Shown one piece after another: positions 27,524 through 37,869 of a stretch of 64,000 bases of DNA. Positions within the stretch are counted from its first letter, which is position 1, and every line of letters begins with the position of its first letter. Source of the stretch: Bacteroidota bacterium (GTDB lineage: Bacteria > Bacteroidota > Bacteroidia > Sphingobacteriales > Sphingobacteriaceae); NCBI GenBank assembly GCA_018266915.1, contig JAFDZM010000076.1, forward strand, positions 1 to 64,000. The letters run 5' to 3'. The notes beneath the pieces were generated by a model, which did no database searches, had not been told where the DNA came from, and was given only the letters and a program-made list of their open reading frames with translations. A program made the translations under genes and the position numbers.

Positions 27524-28756
27524 TTATTGCGCCTTTAAGGCAGTTACAACATTTAGCTTAGACATGCGCCAGGCAGGGTAGACTCCGGATATTAATCCGA
27601 AAACAAGACAAACCAACAAGCCGATAAACAATACGGTAAAATTGACTGTCAGCTCAAGATTAGCAATCAGGTGGGCGCTATTGATTATTTGCAGTACAAT
27701 AACCGACAGTATCACACCAATTGCGCCACCTAATAAAGTGAGGATGATATTTTCGACAATAAACTGGTAAACCAGCGTACTTGATGAGGCCCCGAATGCC
27801 TTACGTACCCCAATCTCTGATGAGCGTTCCATAATACGGGTGATATTGATATTCACCAGGTTGAGCGTTGGTAATATCATCAGGATGAAGGCAAAAATAC
27901 TGATGGCTGTTATTACAATGAACACTCCCGAATGCCTATCGTCCCCAGTATCGACATACGATCTGATATAGGTATCAGCATGACTGCTTACCTTGTCAAA
28001 CATCTTTTGTTCTGGCGGCAGGCGTTTTATCAATTGTTCATATTCGTCATGTATTTTGTCTATATCATCTTTTGAGTTAGCCAATAATATACCATAGTAG
28101 CCTCCCTGATAACCTTTGTTGCTTTTATAGCCGCCGTCTTTGGCAACAGTATACGGCAGGTAAATATCGCTGTAGGTCATATAGCTGGTTATCGGGACAT
28201 TTTGCACCACACCGATCACCCGGTATTTTACGTTATCAGCCTCAATATATTGGCCAACCACATTTGGCACGTCACCAAAATATTCCTTCTTCATATCTGC
28301 TGATATTACCGCAACTTTATCCGAATTGGCTACCTGCTGCTTGTTAAAAGCCTTACCTTCCAGAAAATCATAATCCAGCACATCCCAATATTCAGCATTG
28401 GTGAATTTGTAATTCACAGCTATCTTTTTATTATTCACATAAGTATTTGTACCACTAAAACCCGACGAGATAGCTATCGTAATCGGTGTTTTTATGGCCC
28501 GCACATAGTGATCTAAAAAATAAAATGATGGAGGGCTTGATGACATCGTATTTTTCCCGGTTTGCGATATGCGGGATATGTAAAGCGATCTGTCCCGTTT
28601 TTTATCAGGGTAGTTATCTCCTACCACTTTATCTATAAATGCAGTCAGCACCAGCAATATGGTCAGTGTGAAGCTGATTCCAAATAAGCTGATAAAAGTG
28701 AAGAACTTTCTTCGCCTTAAAACTGCTATGGCTATTTTTAAATAATTCTTAAGCAT
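27524..28756 (-). CDS. MacB/FtsX-type ABC transporter permease (proximal)
   Basis: An N-terminal helix (FFTFISLFGISFTLTILLVL), a large periplasmic domain with a YRVIGVVQNVP motif, and a C-terminal FtsX domain of three helices with RSSEIGVRKAFGASSSTLVY. 410 residues, normal for MacB-type permeases without fused ATPase. It follows the ATPase gene by 21 bp. Confidence 0.92.
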   Translation of the reverse strand: MLKNYLKIAIAVLRRRKFFTFISLFGISFTLTILLVLTAFIDKVVGDNYPDKKRDRSLYISRISQTGKNTMSSSPPSFYFLDHYVRAIKTPITIAISSGFSGTNTYVNNKKIAVNYKFTNAEYWDVLDYDFLEGKAFNKQQVANSDKVAVISADMKKEYFGDVPNVVGQYIEADNVKYRVIGVVQNVPITSYMTYSDIYLPYTVAKDGGYKSNKGYQGGYYGILLANSKDDIDKIHDEYEQLIKRLPPEQKMFDKVSSHADTYIRSYVDTGDDRHSGVFIVITAISIFAFILMILPTLNLVNINITRIMERSSEIGVRKAFGASSSTLVYQFIVENIILTLLGGAIGVILSVIVLQIINSAHLIANLELTVNFTVLFIGLLVCLVFGLISGVYPAWRMSKLNVVTALKAQ

Positions 28757-28777
28757 GATCTTCTCATTTAAAAGTGA

Positions 28778-29443
28778 TTACTGAACCTGTGACCCGTCAA
28801 ATAAACGCACCAATCGGTGCGTTTTGTGGGCCATATTCTCATCGTGCGTAACCATTACGATGGTGGTGCCGTCATTTTTATTCAGTTGCAACAAGATATC
28901 CATGATCTCGTTTCCCATGGCGCTATCCAGGTTACCGGTAGGCTCATCAGCGAGAATAATTTCTGGCTGACCAACGATAGCCCGTGCTATTGCCACGCGT
29001 TGTTTCTGACCACCTGAAAGTTGTGAAGGGAAATGCTTGACCCTATTTGACAGGCCGACTTTAGCCAATGCCTCAGTAGCCAATTGTCTTCTTTCTTTCG
29101 CTGTTGTCGACCGATATAGTAATGGCAATTCCACGTTGTCCAATACCTGCAAATCGTTAATAAGATGATAGCTTTGGAAAATGAATCCGATTTTTTTATT
29201 GCGGAACTGTGCCAATTGTTTATCCGACAGGTTATCGGTTTTCTGGTTATCGATTTTCACGTCTCCTTTTGATGGCTCATCTAAAAGCCCCATAATATTA
29301 AGCAAGGTGCTCTTGCCGCAACCCGACGGGCCCATAATGGAAAGAAACTCTCCTTTGGCTATTTCGAGGCTCACTTTGTTAAGCGCCAATGTTTCAACCG
29401 TATCTGTACGGTAAACTTTTTCTATGTTTTGTAAACGTATCAT
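28778..29443 (-). CDS. ABC transporter ATP-binding protein (LolD/MacB type)
   Basis: 221 residues with Walker A GPSGCGKST, Q-loop FIFQSYHLINDL, signature LSGGQKQRVAIARA, Walker B IILADEPTGNLDS and switch His VTHDE. It powers the two FtsX-type permeases. 23 bp separate it from the TolC gene upstream. Confidence 0.96.
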   Translation of the reverse strand: MIRLQNIEKVYRTDTVETLALNKVSLEIAKGEFLSIMGPSGCGKSTLLNIMGLLDEPSKGDVKIDNQKTDNLSDKQLAQFRNKKIGFIFQSYHLINDLQVLDNVELPLLYRSTTAKERRQLATEALAKVGLSNRVKHFPSQLSGGQKQRVAIARAIVGQPEIILADEPTGNLDSAMGNEIMDILLQLNKNDGTTIVMVTHDENMAHKTHRLVRLFDGSQVQ

Positions 29444-29466
29444 ATTGTGTTGATGGTTATTTGTTG

Positions 29467-30921
29467 TTATTTATAATTGATTTTTTCATTCTTTTCAAAG
29501 TCGAACAGCGACAGGTAACGCAGCTGGTAATAAGCCCCCCAAAAATCCCGCAGGGCAGCAATATAATCCCTTTTCGCCTGGTCATTTTCCTGGAAGGCGA
29601 TGCTCAGGTCGGTAATGCTCAAATTGCCTAAAACATAGCGTTCTTTTGCAATTTTATACTTTTCGCCGGCTATGCTATCGGCCTGAGCAGTCAAAGCTAC
29701 CTGTTCTTTCATCTGATTAAATAGAGTTACCTGGGTAACTATCTGCTGTTTAAAAGTCTGCTTGTCCTGCTCCACAGCATATTCGGTAAACTTCTCATTT
29801 GCTTCTGCGGTCTTTATTTTTGATTTCGATCTGCCCCAATCCAATACAGGGATCGAAAATGTTAGTTGTACTAATTGCTGATTTTGGGGTGAACGATAAA
29901 CATCCGGAATATTTGGAGCCGTGTTGGAAAATCCTAGGTTGGCAGTCAATGAGGCGGTGAGACCGGTTTGCCCTTTAGCTACTGCCACATCTCGTTTAGC
30001 TTCGGCTATCCGGCGTACAAAAGCGATAGCGTCCGATCTGTTCGCATAAGCTTCAGCCAAAACCCGGTCTGACGTCACACTCATATCGCTGATGGTTTCC
30101 GGTAAAACAAGTTCGATCTTGTCATTCCCCTCCTGGCTGATATAGCTTCTCAATGTCAGTGTCGAAACTTCAATGTCCCGTTTAGCTATACCTACCGCTT
30201 TTTTCGCATTCAATAGTTCCAGTTGAAGCTGTAATATCTCATTCCGGGTCACTTTTCCGAGGTCGAATTTCATTTTGGCAATCTTCAGGATATTCTCCGT
30301 ATTGGTATAGTTAGTTTGAGCGATTTGCAGATTCACTTGCGCCAGCAGCAGGTCGAAAAAGAATCCTTCTGCTTTTATAGATATCTGCTCCTGCGCCTCA
30401 ATATAAGCCTGCCTGCTTTCGTTGTATAATAGCGGTTGAATCTTTCTATCCCATTTTAAACTATTATACTGACCGATAGGCTGACTGACCCCAATTGCAT
30501 ATGGCACGCCATTGTACAGCACGTTATGCCTGTCGAAATCATCAAAGCGCTGCAACTGGCTTTCTCCATAAATAGTAGCACCAGTAGCCGTAATAGACTG
30601 GCTGAAATTCAGCGTCATCTGCGAATTATCATTGTGTACTTGTTGAAACAGAATAGTACCATCAGGTTGCACTACAGGAGTGGTCGTTTTGCTATATCCC
30701 GGCAAATTACCGCTCAACGACAATTGTGGGTTGTAATTTGATTTATAGGTTCTCCATTGCCAATACTTGGTTTCGCGGGTGGTAACGGCTTGTTTTGAGG
30801 CAATGGAATTACCCTTAGCCAGCTCAACCACATCATGCAGCGAAAGCCTGATCGTGTCACCGCCTGAGCAAAATGCTTTTGGACTGATTAGTACAAGTAA
30901 TATGATGTATAGATATTTCAT
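29467..30921 (-). CDS. TolC-family outer-membrane efflux protein
   Basis: Sec signal after ATG 30921 (MKYLYIILLVLISPKAFC), then the duplicated coiled-coil/strand layout of TolC: LSLHDVVELAKGNSI at the start, KMKFDLGKVTRNEILQLQLEL in the first hairpin, and KYKIAKERYVLGNLSITDLS in the second. I preferred ATG 30921 to the GTG at 30948. It supplies the outer-membrane channel of the efflux complex encoded by its neighbours. The 91-bp gap to the HlyD gene holds a small inverted repeat. Confidence 0.93.
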   Translation of the reverse strand: MKYLYIILLVLISPKAFCSGGDTIRLSLHDVVELAKGNSIASKQAVTTRETKYWQWRTYKSNYNPQLSLSGNLPGYSKTTTPVVQPDGTILFQQVHNDNSQMTLNFSQSITATGATIYGESQLQRFDDFDRHNVLYNGVPYAIGVSQPIGQYNSLKWDRKIQPLLYNESRQAYIEAQEQISIKAEGFFFDLLLAQVNLQIAQTNYTNTENILKIAKMKFDLGKVTRNEILQLQLELLNAKKAVGIAKRDIEVSTLTLRSYISQEGNDKIELVLPETISDMSVTSDRVLAEAYANRSDAIAFVRRIAEAKRDVAVAKGQTGLTASLTANLGFSNTAPNIPDVYRSPQNQQLVQLTFSIPVLDWGRSKSKIKTAEANEKFTEYAVEQDKQTFKQQIVTQVTLFNQMKEQVALTAQADSIAGEKYKIAKERYVLGNLSITDLSIAFQENDQAKRDYIAALRDFWGAYYQLRYLSLFDFEKNEKINYK

Positions 30922-30986
30922 GTTGTTTTTGTCTGAACCATGATTCACATGATTAAATGATTACCACGATTATTCCTGATCACTGA

Positions 30987-31005
30987 TTAACCGGTCACTG
31001 GTTAA
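30987..31005. repeat. Small inverted repeat in HlyD-TolC spacer
   Basis: TTAACCGGTCACTGGTTAA has 6-bp perfect arms and lies in a spacer rich in GATTA/TAATC words. It may form a weak hairpin in the operon message. Confidence 0.4.
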
Positions 31006-31012
31006 CTGACCA

Positions 31013-32266
31013 CTAATTGCCTTTAACAGTTAACTCCTTAGAATTCTTAAACTCCGTCATATCCGAAGTGATCACCACATCGCCTGGCTTTACTCCATCT
31101 TTCACTTCCACAAAATCAAAATTGCTTAGACCGGTATGTACACTTCGTTTCTCGGCTTTGCCATTACCGTTAAGCACAAAAATCTCCTGCGGACTTGCGC
31201 CTTTAAACGCCGGACCATTAGCTACCCGCATCACTTTGTTGTGAACCGCAGTTACCAGGTACACGTCCACTTTCATGTTTGGACGTAACTGTTTGTTGTT
31301 GCGTTCTTCCAGTTGAATATCAAAAGTTATAATGCCATTTTGCACCGATGGATACACATTTGACACACTTCCGCGCAACTGGATATCATTAAAGCGCACG
31401 ATTACAGGCATGCCATTATGCAACTGATCCAAATAGCTGTCAGACAAACTGCCGGTTACCTTGAAGCTGCTCAGATCGGCTATCTTGGCCAGCGTTTCAC
31501 CTTCTTTTATATTGGCGCCAATGTTTTTATTGACGTAGGTCACTACCCCGCTGCGGGTTGCCACTACATTAGCCAGGTTTAGCTTGCGCTGCAATTCGTT
31601 CAAATCATTTTGCTGAATATCGGCTGCTATCTCAGCTTCCTTTTCTTCAAGAAGCATGGTTTTTTGCTTGCTTTTTATTTCATTCTCGATCTGCTTCTTT
31701 TCCAGTTGAGCTACTTTCAGATTCAACTCCGCCTGTTCTATGTCTTCGCGGGTGCCACCGCCGGCTTTGAATAATCTTTTGGCGTTCTCGACAGCATCGG
31801 TCAGGTTACCTATGCGCAGTTGTTTGATGTCGTTGTTGGATTGAATGTCGTAATAGCTTTTTTCCAGATCGAGCTTCAGTTTGCTGATGTCATTCTTCTT
31901 AGTCTCCAGCTGGAATTTCATTTTGGCGTAGTCATTTTCTGCGGCGGATTTATCAAGCGCCAGAATAGATTGCCCTGCCTTTACTTTACCACCTGCGTCG
32001 GTTACTACATTTTTGATCGATGCGTTTATCGGACTGGTGATCACCTCTTCAAACTCAGGCAGTACCTCGCCGCTGGCATTCAATGTATTTTCAACGTTTC
32101 CTATTTCTACTTTAGCTGTATTGATTTCAGAAGCATTTACAGTTGATCCCAGCCACATCCTGATCAAAATAATAATGACGACTATGATAGCTATGGCAAC
32201 AAGACCATAGACGATCCCTTTCTTTCTTTTTTGTTGTACTACTTCCGCTGTGATCTCGGTATCCAT
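31013..32266 (-). CDS. HlyD/MacA-family periplasmic adaptor
   Basis: One N-terminal membrane helix (about 17-36), a first lipoyl half (TSPINASIKNVVTDAGGKVKAGQSIL), a long alpha-helical hairpin about residues 105-235 with KxE-rich heptads, a second lipoyl half (ATRSGVVTYVNKNIGANIKEGE), and beta-barrel and membrane-proximal domains to the end. It bridges the ABC permeases and TolC. First gene of the seven-gene operon; a sigma-54 type promoter ends about 24 bp upstream of its ATG. Confidence 0.93.
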   Translation of the reverse strand: MDTEITAEVVQQKRKKGIVYGLVAIAIIVVIIILIRMWLGSTVNASEINTAKVEIGNVENTLNASGEVLPEFEEVITSPINASIKNVVTDAGGKVKAGQSILALDKSAAENDYAKMKFQLETKKNDISKLKLDLEKSYYDIQSNNDIKQLRIGNLTDAVENAKRLFKAGGGTREDIEQAELNLKVAQLEKKQIENEIKSKQKTMLLEEKEAEIAADIQQNDLNELQRKLNLANVVATRSGVVTYVNKNIGANIKEGETLAKIADLSSFKVTGSLSDSYLDQLHNGMPVIVRFNDIQLRGSVSNVYPSVQNGIITFDIQLEERNNKQLRPNMKVDVYLVTAVHNKVMRVANGPAFKGASPQEIFVLNGNGKAEKRSVHTGLSNFDFVEVKDGVKPGDVVITSDMTEFKNSKELTVKGN

Positions 32267-32289
32267 ATTTATACTTTTACCCAGTACCT

Positions 32290-32306
32290 TGCAATACCTA
32301 TACCAA
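32290..32306 (-). promoter_or_regulatory. Sigma-54 (-24/-12) promoter of the efflux operon
   Basis: On the minus strand TTGGTATAGGTATTGCA aligns with the consensus TGGCAC-N5-TTGCA: GG and GC doublets are exactly 10 bases apart. Transcription would begin near 32279, leaving a leader of about 13 bases to the HlyD ATG at 32266. The operon itself encodes a sigma-54 activator. Confidence 0.75.
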
Positions 32307-32357
32307 AGTCAAAAAATTGATTTTTAGCTAATTATGATTTTAAGACATAAAAAAAGC

Positions 32358-32371
32358 GTCCGATATCGGAC
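32358..32371. promoter_or_regulatory. Perfect palindrome, candidate enhancer site for the NtrC-type regulator
   Basis: GTCCGATATCGGAC is a perfect 14-bp dyad centred about 85 bp upstream of the inferred start of the efflux operon, the usual place for an NtrC-type upstream activating sequence. Dimeric Fis-type HTH domains bind such dyads. The divergent GH43 gene starts 149 bp away on the other side. Confidence 0.6.
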
Positions 32372-32404
32372 AAAATATTTGATTATGGGACAGAATGAGC
32401 ATTT

Positions 32405-32438
32405 AGACTTACGAAGTTTTTAGAAACTTCGTAAGTCT
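32405..32438. repeat. Perfect 15-bp hairpin in the HlyD/GH43 intergenic region
   Basis: AGACTTACGAAGTTT (32405-32419), loop TTAG, then AAACTTCGTAAGTCT (32424-32438). It lacks a T-tract and lies between divergent promoters, so it is unlikely to be a simple terminator. The form suggests a dispersed intergenic element. Confidence 0.75.
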
Positions 32439-32520
32439 GTTGCGGGTTTATAATTAAACATCCATTAGCCTGTCAAACTACCTATATTAGCCTCATTATT
32501 TTCCGATTATATATCCACTC

Positions 32521-34278
32521 ATGAAACGACTTTCCGGCTACCTATTATTAATCATATGTCTATGCTTTTTCGTGCAATCCAATGCGCAACAAAAGCGCCT
32601 CACCTATTGTAATCCACTTAATTTGGATTATGCTTACACACCATTTAAGGATTTTTCTAAATGGGGGCGCCACCGGGCAACAGCAGACCCAACAGTCACA
32701 CTATTTAAAGGAAAGTATTACCTATTCTCTACCAACCAATTTGGATACTGGTATAGCGACGATATGCTGAATTGGCATTTTGTTTCAAGAAGTTTTCTTC
32801 GCCCGTACAATGAAAACCAAGGTGATAATCTTTGTGCTCCGGCGACTTTGGTTTTGGGTGATACCTTATTGGTAATCGGTTCGACTTATAATAAAGATTT
32901 CACGTTGTGGATGAGCACCAATCCAACCAAAGATGACTGGAAAGCAGCTAAAGATTACTTCAAAGTAGGTGCCTGGGATCCGGGAATGTTTGCTGATGAT
33001 GACGGGCGGGTTTATATCTATCATGGATCAAGTAATACTTTGCCCCTATATGGACAGGAGATCGACCGCAAAACATTTGAGCCTATCGGTCCAAAAGTAG
33101 AAACGCTGCATTTGGATTATAACGAACACGGTTGGGAACGCTTTGGCGAAAACAATGATAATGTGTTTTTAGGCGGATTTATGGAAGGATCATGGATGAA
33201 CAAGCATGACGGTAAATATTATCTTCAGTTTGGGGGTTCAGGCACAGAAGGCCGCGGATACGCGGATGGCGTGTACATTGGCGATAAACCGCTTGGGCCA
33301 TTCACTTATCAAAAGCATAACCCATTCTCGTACAAACCGGGTGGCTTTGCCAAAGGCGCCGGCCACGGTGCCACCTGGGCCGATAAATATGGCAATTACT
33401 GGCATATATCTACCATGGTAGTGAATGTAAAGAATAACTTCGAGCGGCGCATTGGGTTCTGGCCCGCAGGATTTGATAAAGATGGTGTGCTTTATTGCAA
33501 TACAGCTTATGGTGATTATCCTCAATATTTACCAACCGGCAAAGAAGATCATCTGAAAAGTAATTTTACAGGTTGGATGATTCTCAATTATAACAAACCT
33601 GTCGAAGTCTCCTCAACGCTTGGAGGCTTTGAGCCCAACTATGCTGTAGACGAAGACATTAAAACTTACTGGTGCGCAAAAACAGCCAACAAAGGCGAAT
33701 GGCTAAAATCTGACTTGGGCGCAGTGAGCACAGTAAACGCGATACAGGTAAACTATGCCGACCAGGATGCGGAGTTTCTCGGCAAATCACATGGTGTTTA
33801 TACGCAATACATCATCTACTCCTCGCTGGATGGTAAAAACTGGAAAGTGCTGATTGATAAAAGCAAAAACAAAACCGATGTTCCGCATGATTATATCGAT
33901 CTGAAAGCCCCTGTTAAGGCGCGTTATTTAAAGATCGTCAATATCCACATGCCTACCGGGAAGTTTGCGCTATCCGGCTTCCGGGCTTTCGGTAAAGGTG
34001 CAGGCGCAAAACCTGATACTGTAAAAGACTTCATGGTACTTCGCGGAGAAACTGAACGCAGAAACTCCTGGATCAGGTGGGAGTCTGTTGATAATGCTAT
34101 TGGTTATACCATTTACATGGGCATAGCGCCGGATAAACTGTACAATAACATTATGGTGTATGGTAAAAACGAATATTTCTTTAACGGTATGGAGAAAAGC
34201 CTGCCTTATTATTTTCAGATCGAATCTTTTAACGAGAATGGCATATCGCAGCGGTCGAAAGTGATTGAGGTAAAATAA
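32521..34278 (+). CDS. GH43-family glycoside hydrolase with F5/8C-like and FnIII-like modules
   Basis: Sec signal ending QSNAQ. The five-bladed propeller domain spans about residues 25-340: RATADPTVTLFKGKYYLFS (catalytic base Asp), GAWDPGMFADDDGRVYIYHG (pKa-setting Asp) and MEGSWMNKHDGKYYLQFG (acid Glu). Residues about 350-490 look like a discoidin/F5/8C carbohydrate-binding module (YAVDEDIKTYWCAKT, GEWLKSDLG), and the last 85 like a fibronectin III module (NSWIRWESVDNAIGYTIYMG). Likely an exported arabinosidase/xylosidase or galactosidase; the substrate is not certain. Divergent from the efflux operon, ended by a strong hairpin. Confidence 0.88.
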   Translation: MKRLSGYLLLIICLCFFVQSNAQQKRLTYCNPLNLDYAYTPFKDFSKWGRHRATADPTVTLFKGKYYLFSTNQFGYWYSDDMLNWHFVSRSFLRPYNENQGDNLCAPATLVLGDTLLVIGSTYNKDFTLWMSTNPTKDDWKAAKDYFKVGAWDPGMFADDDGRVYIYHGSSNTLPLYGQEIDRKTFEPIGPKVETLHLDYNEHGWERFGENNDNVFLGGFMEGSWMNKHDGKYYLQFGGSGTEGRGYADGVYIGDKPLGPFTYQKHNPFSYKPGGFAKGAGHGATWADKYGNYWHISTMVVNVKNNFERRIGFWPAGFDKDGVLYCNTAYGDYPQYLPTGKEDHLKSNFTGWMILNYNKPVEVSSTLGGFEPNYAVDEDIKTYWCAKTANKGEWLKSDLGAVSTVNAIQVNYADQDAEFLGKSHGVYTQYIIYSSLDGKNWKVLIDKSKNKTDVPHDYIDLKAPVKARYLKIVNIHMPTGKFALSGFRAFGKGAGAKPDTVKDFMVLRGETERRNSWIRWESVDNAIGYTIYMGIAPDKLYNNIMVYGKNEYFFNGMEKSLPYYFQIESFNENGISQRSKVIEVK

Positions 34279-34311
34279 AAAATGCCCCCGACAAACTGTG
34301 GGGGCATTTTT
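34278..34311. terminator. Bidirectional terminator between GH43 and VIT genes
   Basis: A 12-bp perfect stem AAAAATGCCCCC (34278-34289) with GGGGGCATTTTT (34300-34311) around a 10-base loop. It has T-tracts read in either direction, fitting the convergent gene pair. Confidence 0.88.
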
Positions 34312-34320
34312 GTTTGAGAG

Positions 34321-37300
34321 TTATTTAAAGTCCAGATCACCTACGTAGACTGTGCCATTGGCATCCTTTTTCATTTGCAATACAATCAATTCTTTCTTTT
34401 CCTGTGGTGTCCCATAATGGGTGTACAATTCGGCCATAATGGTAGTTGGACCTGCAATAGTAGCCTGCCTGTCGCCATAATAGTTGATCTCGATCTTATA
34501 AGTTCCCTTTATAGCTTTCTTTAACAAGAATTGTTCAGGGCCAAATCCCTGGGTCATATCGTGAGAAATACGGCCACCGATTGCTGTGCGATTATGCGAA
34601 TAGTAACACTTTTCGTTATTCGGATCGGTCACCCAAAGATCGATATCGGTGTTATTCATGTTCCAGTTCATTACGATACGAATATCGGCAGGGAGTGATT
34701 TGATCACTTTCTTAGAAATGGCAGAAAGATCCAATTTACCCTTATTCATGGCAATAATGCGGTTTATTTCAGGCAGGAATATCTCCTGTATACCGAAATA
34801 CAAATGCTCTGCGTCATCAGTATAGTTTTTCGTCATGGCATTATACAACACATCCAAAGCCTTTTGATGCTCGCCTGCATCTTCCAGTGCCAAACCATAA
34901 TCCCGATAGCTCTGAGGGTCTAACGGCCGTAATTCGGTGATCTTTTTGCATACAAATACCTCATCTTCATAGTCGCCCAATTGTTTCAATTTATAACCCA
35001 ACATTTTATACAACTCATAGCTGCCCAGATCGAGCTCGGCAAGGTTACTTAATATTCGCAGACCGATTTCCTTATTTCCTGTCTTGATAAAATGATCGGC
35101 TACATCAAAGTAGTAAACCGGATTACTTAAAAATGATGACCTCAGTTCAAGATATTTCTGATATTGTGTGGCTTTGTCAGTTTTCTGTATGGCTTTTAAA
35201 TAATTTGCATTGGCGGCATTATAGACAATATTGATACTCCCACTTTGTGTTCTTACATTTTTAGTAATATCAGAGTGGGTGCCCTTTTTTGTTGTAACTA
35301 CAATCACGCCATTACTTGCAGAAGAACCATAAATAGCTGTGGCACTTGCATCCCTCACTACATTCATGGATTCAATATCGTTAGGATTTACTCCTTCCAT
35401 ATTACTCATTTGCACACCATCAACCACATACAACGGCTGACCACTGCCAATACTGCTGTTACCCCGGAGAACCACATTCGTACTTGCTCCTGGTGCAGCA
35501 TTATTTACAATATTAATCCCCGCTACACGCCCTTGTAATGCCTGCTCAGCCTTCGCCACAGGTACACGTTTAGCATCCGCTTCACTAACTTCATTATCAC
35601 CCCTGGCGGTTATTGTTTGAGTTGAATAACCCAATTCAGCTGTTTTATGTTGAACACCTAAGGAAGTCGTGACCACCACTTCATTTAAGTTGTTTGATGA
35701 TGCAGTTAGGATCACATTCATTGTCCTTTGGTTTCGCAGATTAACTGTTTTAGTGCTGTAGCCGACAAATGAGAATACAATAGAGGCTCCACGCTGCACA
35801 TTTAATGAAAACCTTCCATTATTGTCAGTCTGTGCACCAATATCTGTTCCTCTGACTCTTACAGTTACTCCGGGAAGAGGGAGACCATCTTCTTTAGCCG
35901 TTACAACTCCTGTGATCAAATATGCGGGGCCATTCGGCACAGTCGAAGACTCTGTAACATGGTTATGGTCCTGTGCCTGATTCCTCTGCCGGGTATTTTC
36001 TGTTACTTGTTTGTTATGTTGAATTATATCTTCTTGAGCTGAGAAATCGGTCTCCCACCATTTACTCAGCTCCTGCAGCATATTTTCAGAAGTGGTTAGG
36101 TTGTCCTTTTGAACCTTGGCGATAGGTCCGCGTTGTTTCATAATTGCATCATACTCGGCACGTAACTCTGCCGGAGGTTCAATATCGTATTGAATGTAAT
36201 CGTTCACCGTTTCCAATACAATCAGCGATGTATTACGGGTAACAATGCCATATCGTTTTCCCAGCGATTCTATATCCTGCCGGTTAGCATTGTAATTAAT
36301 ATCTAGTTCATCAATCTTTTTCTGCGCCCATAATTTGGCAATGTCGATGTCTTCGACCAAATCTTTTGACAGATCCAGGGCAACTGTTTTTTCATAGCTT
36401 ACCTTGTTACCAAAGCCATATTGCAGGGTAATGATCTGATCCGGAGTCCGGGTAATTCCGGCCATAGTAAATGTCCGGCCCACTGTTACCGGCAATGATG
36501 GATAATTCTCTTCTGTTCGCTCATTGCTTTTCACTCCTAAAAATCGTAAGGACTGAGTTGTCAAACTTGACAAGGCTTTATCATTATCATCTTTTACCAG
36601 GTCGATAAAGTCACCACCGGATTTCAGGGCGATCAGTTTCAGATTGCTATAATCGGCAGTAACTGATGAATTGATGCAATAAACTGGTGTTTTAGTCAGC
36701 TTTAAAGTTTTTTCTCCAAATGTCTGATGACCATCGCTCATCAGTAAAAACTCGTCAACAGCATATTGCGACAAATTGATCTTACCGAAATCTGTTGCAC
36801 CATCATAGGTGGTATGCTCCAGTTCGTCTTGAAGTTCCGACCAATTACCATTATTTATCGCATAAGTTTTAGTTTTTAGGATCGAATTACTGAACGTCAC
36901 CAGTGTAACCTCAACATTATTGATCTTTTTAAAATAAGTATCCAGTAATGCGAACTCTTTTTTGGTATCGCGCCCTGCAGCGCTTAGCGATGCATCCCAC
37001 AATATCCCTATTTTATGTGGTAACCGTTTATTTATTCTTTGAGCCTGTAAAGTTGTGTTAATAAAGTAATAATATTTGTTACCCTGTTGCTGAATCATGA
37101 CTTCGCTTGCATTGACTGGTTTTGGGATCAAAAATGACACAGGGTGGTTGGGCAGATAATTATTCTTCTTTATAGAAGCAGTAAAGGTATTTTGATGTTG
37201 ATCGAATTGCAGGTTCTCGCCATTGTTCTTATCCGGTTCAGGTGCAGATGCATTTTGAATTACCGAAGCGTTGAGCGAAAAATCCTGTACTGTATCTTTC

Positions 37301-37812
37301 AAATTCAATGGCAGGGTAAATTTTAGATTGCCATTATCTGTTGCAGGAATTTCCTCTTCGTAACCGATAATTACTGTACGGGTACTGTGCGGATTGATTG
37401 GATAGATGCGAGTACGGAACGTATTACCTTCCACTTTTTCCAGTAACCCCGGATCGACACGCCGGCGTTCAACGGATTCGAAAACTACCGCGCCTTTGCC
37501 ACGATCTACAGGTACAGCTTCACGCATCTTACCATTGATATCCAACGCATAACGGCTTACGTTGACGCCATCTTTTAGTGGAAATACCAGGTTGCCTTCG
37601 AGTATGCGCGACGTGGTGTTATAAAATGTCATTTGCCAGGTGGTACGGCTCACATTGCCGTAAATAGCCACATCGACCTTCAATTGCTGCAGTTTTACTC
37701 CGTTGTTTGTTTTACCATCTACAGTAAGTTGAGGAGACTGAGCGTGTGCGGTTAGTACCGGTAATACCCACAGTGCAAATACCGGTAATAGGAGGAAAAA
37801 TATTCTTTTCAT
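34321..37812 (-). CDS. VIT-VWA protein with inserted carboxypeptidase-regulatory and SusC-type plug domains, TPR and DUF2135
   Basis: A 1163-residue exported protein (Sec signal ends TAHAQ). Order: VIT domain about 27-155 ([23 protein letters not shown]); VWA domain about 264-425 with MIDAS DASLS (Asp273, Ser275, Ser277) and LLMSDGH; CarboxypepD_reg-like beta-sandwich 631-705 ([26 protein letters not shown]); SusC/RagA plug about 720-845 ([52 protein letters not shown]); TPR-like helices about 905-1000; DUF2135 1040-1163 ([18 protein letters not shown]). There is no TonB-dependent beta-barrel. VIT/VWA/DUF2135 proteins are known, but an inserted plug is odd. Function unknown; a surface or periplasmic assembly factor is conceivable. 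It follows the flavoprotein gene by 57 bp. Confidence 0.85.
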   Translation of the reverse strand: MKRIFFLLLPVFALWVLPVLTAHAQSPQLTVDGKTNNGVKLQQLKVDVAIYGNVSRTTWQMTFYNTTSRILEGNLVFPLKDGVNVSRYALDINGKMREAVPVDRGKGAVVFESVERRRVDPGLLEKVEGNTFRTRIYPINPHSTRTVIIGYEEEIPATDNGNLKFTLPLNLKDTVQDFSLNASVIQNASAPEPDKNNGENLQFDQHQNTFTASIKKNNYLPNHPVSFLIPKPVNASEVMIQQQGNKYYYFINTTLQAQRINKRLPHKIGILWDASLSAAGRDTKKEFALLDTYFKKINNVEVTLVTFSNSILKTKTYAINNGNWSELQDELEHTTYDGATDFGKINLSQYAVDEFLLMSDGHQTFGEKTLKLTKTPVYCINSSVTADYSNLKLIALKSGGDFIDLVKDDNDKALSSLTTQSLRFLGVKSNERTEENYPSLPVTVGRTFTMAGITRTPDQIITLQYGFGNKVSYEKTVALDLSKDLVEDIDIAKLWAQKKIDELDINYNANRQDIESLGKRYGIVTRNTSLIVLETVNDYIQYDIEPPAELRAEYDAIMKQRGPIAKVQKDNLTTSENMLQELSKWWETDFSAQEDIIQHNKQVTENTRQRNQAQDHNHVTESSTVPNGPAYLITGVVTAKEDGLPLPGVTVRVRGTDIGAQTDNNGRFSLNVQRGASIVFSFVGYSTKTVNLRNQRTMNVILTASSNNLNEVVVTTSLGVQHKTAELGYSTQTITARGDNEVSEADAKRVPVAKAEQALQGRVAGINIVNNAAPGASTNVVLRGNSSIGSGQPLYVVDGVQMSNMEGVNPNDIESMNVVRDASATAIYGSSASNGVIVVTTKKGTHSDITKNVRTQSGSINIVYNAANANYLKAIQKTDKATQYQKYLELRSSFLSNPVYYFDVADHFIKTGNKEIGLRILSNLAELDLGSYELYKMLGYKLKQLGDYEDEVFVCKKITELRPLDPQSYRDYGLALEDAGEHQKALDVLYNAMTKNYTDDAEHLYFGIQEIFLPEINRIIAMNKGKLDLSAISKKVIKSLPADIRIVMNWNMNNTDIDLWVTDPNNEKCYYSHNRTAIGGRISHDMTQGFGPEQFLLKKAIKGTYKIEINYYGDRQATIAGPTTIMAELYTHYGTPQEKKELIVLQMKKDANGTVYVGDLDFK

Positions 37813-37869
37813 GGTTTAGTTTGTTTTCCCTAATGATGCAGGGAAAGAAAACATTCCATAAAAGAATTT

